A stretch of 20,244 bases of DNA from an uncultured Erysipelotrichaceae bacterium. GTDB lineage: Bacteria; Bacillota_I; Bacilli_A; Erysipelotrichales; Erysipelotrichaceae. The notes under the pieces are model-generated. The model had not been told where the DNA came from. It saw only the letters and a program-made list of their open reading frames with translations, and searched no databases. Location: the NCBI GenBank assembly GCA_902796525.1, contig CADBPB010000081.1, forward strand, positions 1 through 20,244. The letters run 5' to 3'. Positions 1 to 6,484 of the stretch are shown piece by piece (position 1 is the first letter of the stretch; each line of letters starts with the position of its first letter). The position numbers and the translations under genes are program-made.

Positions 1-417
1 CTGTTCTATTTCTATGAGAATTACTTTCATCGCGATATCATCGAATATCCGATCGAACAAAGAGAGATCACCGAGGACGGACAGTATACCACAAAAGATG
101 ATGTCGCGCTGTATCTCTTCACATATGGAAAGCTCCCATCCAATTTCGTCACGAAGACGGAGGCAAAGAAGAAAGGCTGGGATCCCGAGAAAGGCAATCT
201 TGGCAAGGTCTGTCCGGGCTGCAGTATCGGCGGCGACCGTTTTTCCAACTATGAAGGCCATCTTCCTGAAAAGGAAGGAAGAAAGTACTACGAGTGCGAT
301 ATCGACTACAGCGGCGGAGCCCGGAATGCGAAGCGGATCGTCTATTCCAATGACGGCCTGGTTTACTATACCGACGATCACTACAATACGTTTGAACTGT
401 TATATGGAGAACCGTGA
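1..417 (+). CDS. Barnase-type guanyl-preferring ribonuclease (5' end outside window)
   Basis: The gene enters from the left edge in frame 1 and ends at TGA 415-417; 138 codons are visible and the start and any signal peptide lie outside. Visible residues 33-136 align without gaps to barnase at a constant offset of 25. The key barnase residues are all present: Lys27 (K52 here), Glu73 (E98), Arg83 (R108), Arg87 (R112) and His102 (H127), with the motifs SIGGD, ECDIDY, RIVYSND and DDHYNTF. The family cleaves single-stranded RNA 3' of G, using Glu and His as base and acid. A CPGC pair (C71, C74) and C99 are not found in classical barnase. Its stop overlaps the start of a barstar-like inhibitor gene, so the two are almost certainly co-translated as enzyme and immunity protein. 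Whether it is secreted or fused to another N-terminal domain cannot be seen. Family assignment is very secure. Confidence 0.93.
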   Translation: MFYFYENYFHRDIIEYPIEQREITEDGQYTTKDDVALYLFTYGKLPSNFVTKTEAKKKGWDPEKGNLGKVCPGCSIGGDRFSNYEGHLPEKEGRKYYECDIDYSGGARNAKRIVYSNDGLVYYTDDHYNTFELLYGEP

Positions 418-920
418 TGAATACCGTTAAGATCCTGATGAGCGAACTCAATCAGAAACATGAAGACCTGCTTAAAGACATCCGGGAAGACGGAGATCTT
501 TCCGCCATGGAAGATGTAGCGATAGAAATCGTCCTGGATGAGATCCCGGATGAGAGAAGCAGCGAGATCCTGAAGGAACTGAATCAGCTTTCAAAAGACA
601 AAGAAGACATCGGGCTGGAATTCTATTATCCGGAAGAGGCCATCGAAGATGTGACCGTTCTCGATATCAGGGAACTGAACGAGCGCAAACACGAATATCT
701 GAAGGAACTGTTCCGTTTCCCCGAGTACTACGGGGAGAATCTGGATTCCCTGTATGAGTGTCTGAGCGAAGCGAATGATAGGAAGATCGTCGTGACCGGC
801 CTTGATGCGATCGATGATTTTTCTTTGAAGATCCTCAGCGTCATGGAAGATGTGGCGGAAGAGTATCACAACATTTCCCTGAACTATGACTATGACGAAC
901 TGCTGGAGGAAGAAGATTAA
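417..920 (+). CDS. Barstar-type ribonuclease inhibitor with N-terminal extension
   Basis: 167 residues from ATG 417. The ATG overlaps the barnase TGA by one base (TGATG) and has GGAGA at 406-410 six bases upstream. GTG 414 in the same frame is possible but sits only three bases from that site. Residues about 78-158 form a barstar domain with FPEYYGENLDSLYECL at 101-116. Barstar Asp35 corresponds to D110, Trp38 to Y113, and Asp39, the main contact to the barnase active site, is Glu (E114). Residues 1-77 precede the barstar fold, are strongly acidic and predicted mostly helical, and I do not recognise them; classical barstar is about 90 residues. Expected role: cytoplasmic 1:1 blocker of the upstream RNase. 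Function is inferred from domain plus neighbour. Confidence 0.9.
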   Translation: MNTVKILMSELNQKHEDLLKDIREDGDLSAMEDVAIEIVLDEIPDERSSEILKELNQLSKDKEDIGLEFYYPEEAIEDVTVLDIRELNERKHEYLKELFRFPEYYGENLDSLYECLSEANDRKIVVTGLDAIDDFSLKILSVMEDVAEEYHNISLNYDYDELLEEED

Positions 921-934
921 GACAGGAGGAAACT

Positions 935-1465
935 ATGTCGAAGATATTGATCAGTGTAGATATGCAGAATGATTTCGTGGATGCCGCTTTAGGTACGAAA
1001 GAAGCGGTTGCGATCGTCCCTACGGTATGTGAAGAAATAAAGAAAGATTACGACCTGGTGATCGCTACCCGCGATACCCATCATGAAGATTACCTTGAAA
1101 CCAACGAAGGGAAGCATCTTCCGGTCATCCATTGCGTTCAGGACAGCGAAGGATGGATGCTGAATAAGGAGGTCGAAAAGGCTTTGAGCGAAAGGGCTTC
1201 CGTCCGGATCCTCGACAAGCCGACCTTCGGCAGCGAAGAGCTTGTCCGGATCCTGAAAGAATATGACGAAACGGAACCGATCGAAAGCATCACCCTGGTC
1301 GGCCTGTGTACGGATATCTGCGTCGTGACAAACGCTCTTCTGGTCAAGACGGCCTTTCCGGAGATCCCGGTCATGGTCAAAGCGGACTGCTGCGCGGGAG
1401 TGACTCCTGAAACGCATGAGGCCGCATTGAAAACGATGCAGATGTGCCAGATCGAGATCATCTAG
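935..1465 (+). CDS. Isochorismatase/nicotinamidase-family cysteine hydrolase
   Basis: 176 residues, with a strong AGGAGG at 924-929 five bases before ATG 935. The family fold shows the catalytic triad D9 (VDMQNDF), K95 (DKPTFGS) and C129 (GLCTDICV), plus a probable metal site at D47, H49 and H66 (TRDTHH...IHC). The motif set fits amidohydrolases of the PncA/isochorismatase superfamily; small single-domain members from Bacillota are often labelled nicotinamidase (nicotinamide to nicotinate, NAD salvage). Substrate cannot be fixed from sequence, so no symbol is given. It lies 14 bases after the barstar gene and 10 bases before the MscS gene, so co-transcription is likely but no functional link is evident. 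Confidence 0.88.
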   Translation: MSKILISVDMQNDFVDAALGTKEAVAIVPTVCEEIKKDYDLVIATRDTHHEDYLETNEGKHLPVIHCVQDSEGWMLNKEVEKALSERASVRILDKPTFGSEELVRILKEYDETEPIESITLVGLCTDICVVTNALLVKTAFPEIPVMVKADCCAGVTPETHEAALKTMQMCQIEII

Positions 1466-1475
1466 AGGTTCGGAT

Positions 1476-2249
1476 ATGAACGAAAGCATCTTTACGAACG
1501 GTTTGAATTCCTTCCTGATCAGTTCTGCGGCAACGGTCCTTTTCGCGTCGGTCGTCGATTTTCTTTGCAAGAGAGTAGCCAGCCGCTTCAACAAGAAATT
1601 CGCCGACAAAGTCACGACAAACCAGTACCTCTATCAGACGATACGCGCTCTGGTCTGGATGGTCGCCATCATCGTGATCATCCGCCAGATCAAGCCGTTA
1701 AGCAGTCTCGGGGATACGATCCTGGGAGCCACCAGCATCATCGCCGTCGCCGTCGGCATCGCCGCCCAGGCGACGTTCGGAAACTATATCGCCGGATTCT
1801 TCCTGGCTGTCCATCAGCCTTTCAAAGTCGGAGACATCATCTCCATCAAGGAGAAAGACCTCTCCGGCACCGTTCAGGAGATCACTTTCCGTCATACCGT
1901 CCTGCGGACCCAGGAGCAGACCGAGATCATCATCCCGAATACGGTCATGAATTCCGCCATCATCGAAGACATGTCCAACGGCAACTATTCCAAGGCGATC
2001 GAACTGAAGGTCGCAGGCGATACGGATCTAAAGAAGCTGCAGAAGATCATCACGGAACTGCTGAAAAAGGAAGAGCTGGTGAATCATGAAAAAGAAGCGA
2101 GACTGATCGTAAAAGGGCTGAACGCAGATGGCTACCAGATCAGCTTCCCAGTCTATACCGACAGTCTCAACGATTTCAGCGAGGCAAGAAACCGCCTGCT
2201 TCCGAAACTGTCGGAAACCTTAGCCAAAAACAAAATCAAGCTGATCTAA
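1476..2249 (+). CDS. MscS-family mechanosensitive ion channel
   Basis: 257 residues, AGAGG at 1464-1468 seven bases upstream. Predicted membrane segments at about 12-31 and 57-75, then the pore-lining helix in 84-112 (GIAAQATFGNYIAGFFLAV), followed by the family hallmark QPFKVGD at 114-120 that opens the cytoplasmic beta domain. The C-terminal alpha/beta domain runs to the end. It should form a homoheptameric channel that opens on membrane tension and releases osmolytes at hypo-osmotic shock. Size is close to E. coli MscS (286 residues). Last gene of the plus-strand run; it ends before a bidirectional terminator. Confidence 0.92.
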   Translation: MNESIFTNGLNSFLISSAATVLFASVVDFLCKRVASRFNKKFADKVTTNQYLYQTIRALVWMVAIIVIIRQIKPLSSLGDTILGATSIIAVAVGIAAQATFGNYIAGFFLAVHQPFKVGDIISIKEKDLSGTVQEITFRHTVLRTQEQTEIIIPNTVMNSAIIEDMSNGNYSKAIELKVAGDTDLKKLQKIITELLKKEELVNHEKEARLIVKGLNADGYQISFPVYTDSLNDFSEARNRLLPKLSETLAKNKIKLI

Positions 2250-2268
2250 TCCGCAGAAACAAACATAA

Positions 2269-2295
2269 AAAGGCAGTTCCGAATGAACTGTCTTT
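2269..2295. terminator. Bidirectional intrinsic terminator
   Basis: Stem AAAGGCAGTTC (2269-2279) pairs with GAACTGTCTTT (2285-2295), with one G-U pair and loop CGAAT. T-rich tracts follow on both strands (CTTTTATTT on plus, CCTTTTTATG on minus). It serves the MscS gene and the convergent YgjV-like gene; the stop codon of the latter (2295-2297) touches the base of the stem. Confidence 0.85.
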
Positions 2296-2798
2296 TATTT
2301 GTTCGCTGTTTCTTTTAAGCCGTTGATCAGATAAGAGATACCGTTGAACAGGTTGAAGAAAGAGCCGACATAGCTTTGAATCGACCAGTTGAACGCGGTC
2401 CACAGCAGACAGGCGATCCCGAACGAGATCTTCACCCTTCTGACATCCGCTTTCTCGTCAAGTACCGCCAGCGTCTGGATGATGTTGGCGATGATCGGCA
2501 GATAGCCGAGAAAGCCATTGCGGTTGACGGCCGTACCGAAAACGACCGGGAAGACGATCAGCCCGTAAGTGATCCATCGGGAGCCGATCCCTTTCATCGA
2601 CAGACAGTTCCGGATCACGCAGACCACATTGGTGACGATCGCGCTGTAGCCTTTCAGAAGATAGCTCGCAACGCTGATGATCAGCATGAAAACATTCTGA
2701 AAGAACAGGACCTGGTTCTTGCTTTTTCTGGTCGAGGCATAGAAGGAAACCAGCTGCGCGATCAGGGTCAGCATATTGGCAAGCAGTACGATATCCAT
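2295..2798 (-). CDS. YgjV-like integral membrane protein
   Basis: 167 residues, mostly hydrophobic. Membrane segments are likely at about 3-20, 31-48, 52-65, 76-90, 97-113 and 125-160. The overall pattern (N-terminal helix ending at SFYASTRKSKNQVLFFQ, later VTNVVCVIRN, C-terminal FNLFNGISYLINGL) matches the YgjV family of inner-membrane proteins of unknown function, which are about 160-180 residues. No Shine-Dalgarno sequence precedes ATG 2798; a TGC-TACATT extended -10 lies 8 bases upstream, so the transcript may be leaderless. No catalytic motifs are visible. Confidence 0.78.
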   Translation of the reverse strand: MDIVLLANMLTLIAQLVSFYASTRKSKNQVLFFQNVFMLIISVASYLLKGYSAIVTNVVCVIRNCLSMKGIGSRWITYGLIVFPVVFGTAVNRNGFLGYLPIIANIIQTLAVLDEKADVRRVKISFGIACLLWTAFNWSIQSYVGSFFNLFNGISYLINGLKETANK

Positions 2799-2806
2799 AT
2801 GTTTCT

Positions 2807-2815
2807 AATGTAGCA
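2807..2815 (-). promoter_or_regulatory. Extended -10 promoter element of the YgjV-like gene
   Basis: Minus-strand TGC-TACATT; no convincing -35. Its 3' end is 8 bases from the start codon, so transcription would begin close to the ATG. Confidence 0.4.
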
Positions 2816-2854
2816 CAGTTTCCTGATCCCGGCACGGAATGAGAGCGTATTATC

Positions 2855-2863
2855 TGCTATGAT
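2855..2863 (+). promoter_or_regulatory. Extended -10 promoter element of the metallo-hydrolase gene
   Basis: TGC-TATGAT, ending 6 bases before ATG 2870. No -35 consensus 17 bases upstream. The start codon lacks a usable ribosome site, consistent with a leaderless message. Confidence 0.5.
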
Positions 2864-2869
2864 AGAGTT

Positions 2870-3634
2870 ATGAATGAAATCAGGATCATCCCGATCGGAT
2901 CGGGTTCGACGGGAAACTGCTTCTATATCGAGATCGGCGGATACCGTTTTCTGATCGATATGGGGATCGGCTACAAGAAGGTCAGAGACGCTCTGGGGCT
3001 GCATGGCCGCTCGCTGGAAGAGGTCGATGCGATCTTTGTGACGCACGGGCACTACGATCATGTGAAAGCCGCGATCCCCATCACCAATCACGTGCATTGC
3101 AAAATCTATGCGAACAGAAGCGTGATGTACAGCATCCGCGACAGCAAGGCGGAGAGAGTGGTCCTGAACATGTTTGAAGATATCGGACTGTTTCCCGGTC
3201 TGACGATAAGGATGTTCAAGGTTCCGCACGATTTCGCTTATACCTGCGGCTATACTTTCAGCACATCAGAGCGCAAGATCGCTTATGTGACCGACTGCGG
3301 CAGGATGAATGAGAATATCCTGCAGGAACTGGCCGGCGCGGATGTCGCGATCATCGAAAGCAATCACGACGTGGAAATGCTGAAGAACGGTCCGTACCCG
3401 AAATCGCTGCAGGCCAGGATACGCTCGGAAGCGGGACATCTTTCCAACGATGAATGCGCGGAAACGATCGCTTTTCTCAAAGAAAAAGGGACAAGCCATT
3501 TTCTGCTTGCCCACTTGTCTTTGCACAACAACACCCCCGAGACTGCTCTGGAGACGGTACGCCAGAGGATCGCCGATCCGGATGTCGATATCTATGTCTG
3601 CCCCGATGAAGGAAACGACCTGCTGATCTACTGA
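2870..3634 (+). CDS. WalJ/YycJ-like MBL-fold metallo-hydrolase
   Basis: 254 residues (family usually about 260). Metallo-beta-lactamase fold with the metal-binding HGHYDH at 59-64, further candidate ligands H120 (KVPHDF), D142 (VTDCG) and H190 or H215 (LLAHLSLHNN), and the YycJ-type segment ESNHDVEML...GPYPKSL at 163-180. YycJ/WalJ proteins are linked to the WalRK cell-wall system in Bacillota and described as putative 5'-3' nucleases; here the gene stands alone, away from walRKHI, so I leave the symbol blank. The start follows an extended -10 by only 6 bases. Its stop abuts the stop of the convergent phosphatase gene with no gap. Confidence 0.88.
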   Translation: MNEIRIIPIGSGSTGNCFYIEIGGYRFLIDMGIGYKKVRDALGLHGRSLEEVDAIFVTHGHYDHVKAAIPITNHVHCKIYANRSVMYSIRDSKAERVVLNMFEDIGLFPGLTIRMFKVPHDFAYTCGYTFSTSERKIAYVTDCGRMNENILQELAGADVAIIESNHDVEMLKNGPYPKSLQARIRSEAGHLSNDECAETIAFLKEKGTSHFLLAHLSLHNNTPETALETVRQRIADPDVDIYVCPDEGNDLLIY

Positions 3635-4804
3635 TCAATCGCAGATACGGGCGATGAACGCGTCGATCTGCGCTTCTTCCATTCCTGCCCATAGCAGATA
3701 ATCACGGGCATGAACGGAAAGATCCGCTGTCTTTATATCGGTTTCGTCATCATTCACCAGATACTTCAGCATGGCGTCGATGTTCTGTTGGAGAATGACC
3801 TGATACTTGTCAGGTTCTTTTTCTTTGGTGATGTCATAGTAGTTGGCATACGTCAGCATGTAGTCGTCGACGATCTCCTGGTAGCTCGCTCCGCACAGCA
3901 CCTCGATCAGCATGCATACGAAACCCGTACGGTCCTTTCCTTCCGTGCAATGGATCAGATAAGGTCCATCCACCGTTTCCAGCATGACCAGTCCCTGCGC
4001 GATCTTCTCCGCAAAAACATCGGACTGATAGTTCATGCTCAAAGCGATCGGAAAGACTTTGCCGTTTTCATAGAGGGACAGGAAATACGGGGAAGCGAAA
4101 TCTTCTTTTTCAAGATAGCCTTCGATCTTGTCATCGTCATCGGCCAGATCAAGGATCGCGTTGACTTTGGCGTTGGCGATCAGGGCATCCACATAGTGCG
4201 CCCGGTTATGGGAATTGTCGCAAGGAGAAGCGGAACGATACAGGATGTCCTCTCTGATGTTTCCCATCCGAATGCTGCGGAAGTTCGCGAAGACCGTATC
4301 GCTGTCATAGCGTTCCCGTTCGTCATAGTAATGGATGTCCCGCGCTCCCTGGATGGCCAGGTATTTCGCCTTTTCGCGCAGTGTGACCTTCGCCGTACAG
4401 TGCTCATCCAAAGCGGCCGTCAGCCAGAGATTGTTGGCGGTGGAAGCATAGAGCTTTCCGGTATCCCACAGATCGTCTCCATAGTTGATGGCGGCCTTGA
4501 TATAGTCATAGCCCGGGTAGCCTACCAGCAGCGGCTCTCCCGCTTCGACATAATAGCCGTTGTAGTATGGGATGTCTTCCAGCGTATAACCGTTGGAGAA
4601 TTCCACATCAACGCTGTCCCCGAACGCGAAACCCTGTTCATTGAAATCGTCGATCGTGATCCCGATATAGACGCCTCCGAATTCCATTTCGTGAATGGTT
4701 GGATACCCTTCGATCGCGATCGCCTCTTCGTGGTCCGGTTCTTTCTTCGGTGCGCATGCCGCACAGAGCAGGACCATCAGCAGTATCAGCAATTTCTTTT
4801 TCAT
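3635..4804 (-). CDS. Lipoprotein tyrosine phosphatase (Y_phosphatase3 type)
   Basis: 389 residues from ATG 4804, chosen because AGAGG (about 8 bases upstream) and a lipoprotein signal follow: KKKLLILLMVLLCAAC, with C17 the likely lipidated cysteine. The lipobox is imperfect (Cys at -3). An earlier in-frame ATG (4882) would lie inside the upstream gene. Residues about 35-150 form a beta-rich N-terminal domain, and about 170-360 a protein-tyrosine-phosphatase domain with P-loop HCTEGKDRTG (C286, R292) and SASPCDNSHNRAHY near 192-204. Expected to dephosphorylate phosphotyrosine or other phosphoesters outside the membrane. It starts one base after the ogt stop, so the two form an operon. Confidence 0.87.
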   Translation of the reverse strand: MKKKLLILLMVLLCAACAPKKEPDHEEAIAIEGYPTIHEMEFGGVYIGITIDDFNEQGFAFGDSVDVEFSNGYTLEDIPYYNGYYVEAGEPLLVGYPGYDYIKAAINYGDDLWDTGKLYASTANNLWLTAALDEHCTAKVTLREKAKYLAIQGARDIHYYDERERYDSDTVFANFRSIRMGNIREDILYRSASPCDNSHNRAHYVDALIANAKVNAILDLADDDDKIEGYLEKEDFASPYFLSLYENGKVFPIALSMNYQSDVFAEKIAQGLVMLETVDGPYLIHCTEGKDRTGFVCMLIEVLCGASYQEIVDDYMLTYANYYDITKEKEPDKYQVILQQNIDAMLKYLVNDDETDIKTADLSVHARDYLLWAGMEEAQIDAFIARICD

Positions 4805-4805
4805 A

Positions 4806-5312
4806 TCAAGACCTCTGTACGTCGTCCATTCCACCCTTTTCCAGTTCCAGCAGTATCTTTTTCCGATCCAGGCCTCCCGCATAACCCGTCAGAGAGCCGT
4901 CGCTTCCGATCACCCTGTGGCAGGGAACGATGATGGAGACCGGATTGTGGCCGACCGCATTCCCTATGGCCTGGCAGGACATCCTTCCTGTTTCATCGAT
5001 CTTCTGAGCGATCTGTTTGTACGTCACGGTCTGCCCGTAAGGGATCGTCCGCAGGATCTGCCAGACCCTCTGACGGAACGGGCTGCCCCGCAGCGCAAGC
5101 TTGGGGAAAAACGAAGGGATCTGTCCCCGAAAGTAGTCATCCAGCCAGCGAATCGTTTCCCTGAACACGGGAAGTTCCTTTTCCATGTGTTCTTTGTTCA
5201 AAGATTCGCCAAAAAGTTTCTGGCCGTCAAACCAGAGTCCGATCAGCGCTTCGCCATCGGAAGCCATAGTGATACCGCCTAAAGGCGATTCATAGCGGTA
5301 GATGTAATCCAT
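4806..5312 (-). CDS. ogt: Methylated-DNA-[protein]-cysteine S-methyltransferase
   Basis: 168 residues. The active-site motif IVPCHRV is at 128-134 with acceptor C131, preceded by the helix-turn-helix region SPFRQRVWQILRTIPYG (77-93) and followed by GYAGGLDRK (143-151). This suicide enzyme moves the methyl group from O6-methylguanine (or O4-methylthymine) to its own cysteine. The short N-terminal domain lacks an AdaA/AdaB regulatory extension, so it is an Ogt-type single protein. No good ribosome site is seen at the ATG; AAGGA is 24 bases away in a weak hairpin. Located 33 bases after the aldo/keto reductase gene and 1 base before the phosphatase gene. Confidence 0.93.
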   Translation of the reverse strand: MDYIYRYESPLGGITMASDGEALIGLWFDGQKLFGESLNKEHMEKELPVFRETIRWLDDYFRGQIPSFFPKLALRGSPFRQRVWQILRTIPYGQTVTYKQIAQKIDETGRMSCQAIGNAVGHNPVSIIVPCHRVIGSDGSLTGYAGGLDRKKILLELEKGGMDDVQRS

Positions 5313-5345
5313 ATCTTATGTAAAGGATCTTTGGGTCCTTCTGTT

Positions 5346-6461
5346 TCAGCTTTCCAGCGCCCTGCACTGTTTCAAGAGATCGATGATCGGAAGATGCTGA
5401 GGACAGGCCCCTTCGCACTGACCGCATTCGATGCAGTCGCTGGCCTTGCCTTTTCCTTGCGTCACGATCGAATACTCCCTCTTGGTACGGAATTCCGGCG
5501 AACCTTTCTTGCGGTTTTCCACGGTAAAGATATCCGGGATCGGAATGGACATCGGACATCCCTTGGTACAGTAGCGGCAGCCCGTGCATGGGATCGTCTG
5601 ATCCGCATTCAGCGCTTCCTGCACTTTTGCGATCACTTCCTGCTCATGTTCGTCCAGAGGCTTGAACTCTTTCATGAAACCGAGATTGTCCTTCATCTGC
5701 GCGAGATCGCTCATGCCGCTCAGGACCGTCAGGATCCCTTCCTGCGAAGCCACGAAACGGATCGCCCAGGACGCATAGGAAGCATCCGGATCTTCGCTGT
5801 CGAAAATCGCTTTGACGCTGTCGATCGGATCTGCCAGAATCCCTCCTTTGACCGGTTCCATGACCGTGACCAGCTTGCCATGCGCGCGGCAGATATCCAG
5901 ATTCTTCTTCGAATTGACGCCTGGATTCTCCCAGTCGGCATAGTTGATCTGCAGCTGAACGAAATCCACATCGGGATGCCTGCTCAGCAGTTCTTCGAGA
6001 AGTTCCGGATCGCCATGAAACGAGAAACCGTAATGCCGGACCAGGCCTTTCTCCTTCTGTTCCTTCACGAAATCCCAGATATGATAGTCTTCATATTTCT
6101 GATAGTTGCTGCGCTGCAAGGCGTGCAGCAGATAGTAGTCGAAGTAGCCTGCCTGCGTCCGTTCCAGACTGGTATAGAATTCCTGTCTGGCCGTCTCTTC
6201 ATCGGTGACCTCGCTGTTGCACATCAGCTTGCTTGCCAGGGTATAGGAATCACGCGGATGTCTTTTGACCAGGGCATCCCGTATCGCTTCCTCGGAACCC
6301 GGATACATGAAAGCCGTGTCGAAATACGTGCCCCCTGCTTCCAGGAAAAGATCGGCCATTTCGGCGGTCTGCGCGACATCGATCGTCCCGTCTTCCAGTT
6401 TCGGAAGCCTCATCAGACCGAAACCGAGTTTCATCTTGTTTCTGTCGGTATAATTATCCAT
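5346..6461 (-). CDS. Aldo/keto reductase with C-terminal bis-[4Fe-4S] ferredoxin domain
   Basis: 371 residues from ATG 6461, which has AGGAG at 6470-6474 eight bases upstream; an ATG nine codons earlier (6488) has no such site. Residues 10-270 form an aldo/keto reductase barrel with the tetrad D48 (YFDTA), Y53, K78 and H113. The C-terminal part has two cluster motifs, CTGCRYCTKGCP (C292, C295, C298, C302) and CIECGQCEGACP (C343, C346, C349, C353), binding two [4Fe-4S] clusters. This architecture is common in anaerobes; physiological substrate unknown. It sits 23 bases downstream of trmD-HD and probably belongs to the same minus-strand operon. Confidence 0.9.
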   Translation of the reverse strand: MDNYTDRNKMKLGFGLMRLPKLEDGTIDVAQTAEMADLFLEAGGTYFDTAFMYPGSEEAIRDALVKRHPRDSYTLASKLMCNSEVTDEETARQEFYTSLERTQAGYFDYYLLHALQRSNYQKYEDYHIWDFVKEQKEKGLVRHYGFSFHGDPELLEELLSRHPDVDFVQLQINYADWENPGVNSKKNLDICRAHGKLVTVMEPVKGGILADPIDSVKAIFDSEDPDASYASWAIRFVASQEGILTVLSGMSDLAQMKDNLGFMKEFKPLDEHEQEVIAKVQEALNADQTIPCTGCRYCTKGCPMSIPIPDIFTVENRKKGSPEFRTKREYSIVTQGKGKASDCIECGQCEGACPQHLPIIDLLKQCRALES

Positions 6462-6484
6462 CTTATGCACTCCTCTTTCTTTTA

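Noticed and set aside
14..430. Open frame starting at ATG 14 overlapping the barnase gene
   Set aside because: Its product is Ser/Arg-rich and resembles nothing, while the neighbouring frame encodes barnase with every catalytic residue. The real gene simply starts before the window.
3710..4933. Long plus-strand open frame (over 400 codons) opposite the phosphatase gene
   Set aside because: It has no recognisable domain and no ribosome site, and the minus strand encodes a full phosphatase with intact catalytic loop. The open frame is a by-product of codon bias.
5323..5342. Hairpin AAGGA/TCCTT between the aldo/keto reductase and ogt genes as a terminator
   Set aside because: Only about five base pairs with no T-run in the minus direction; too weak to call.
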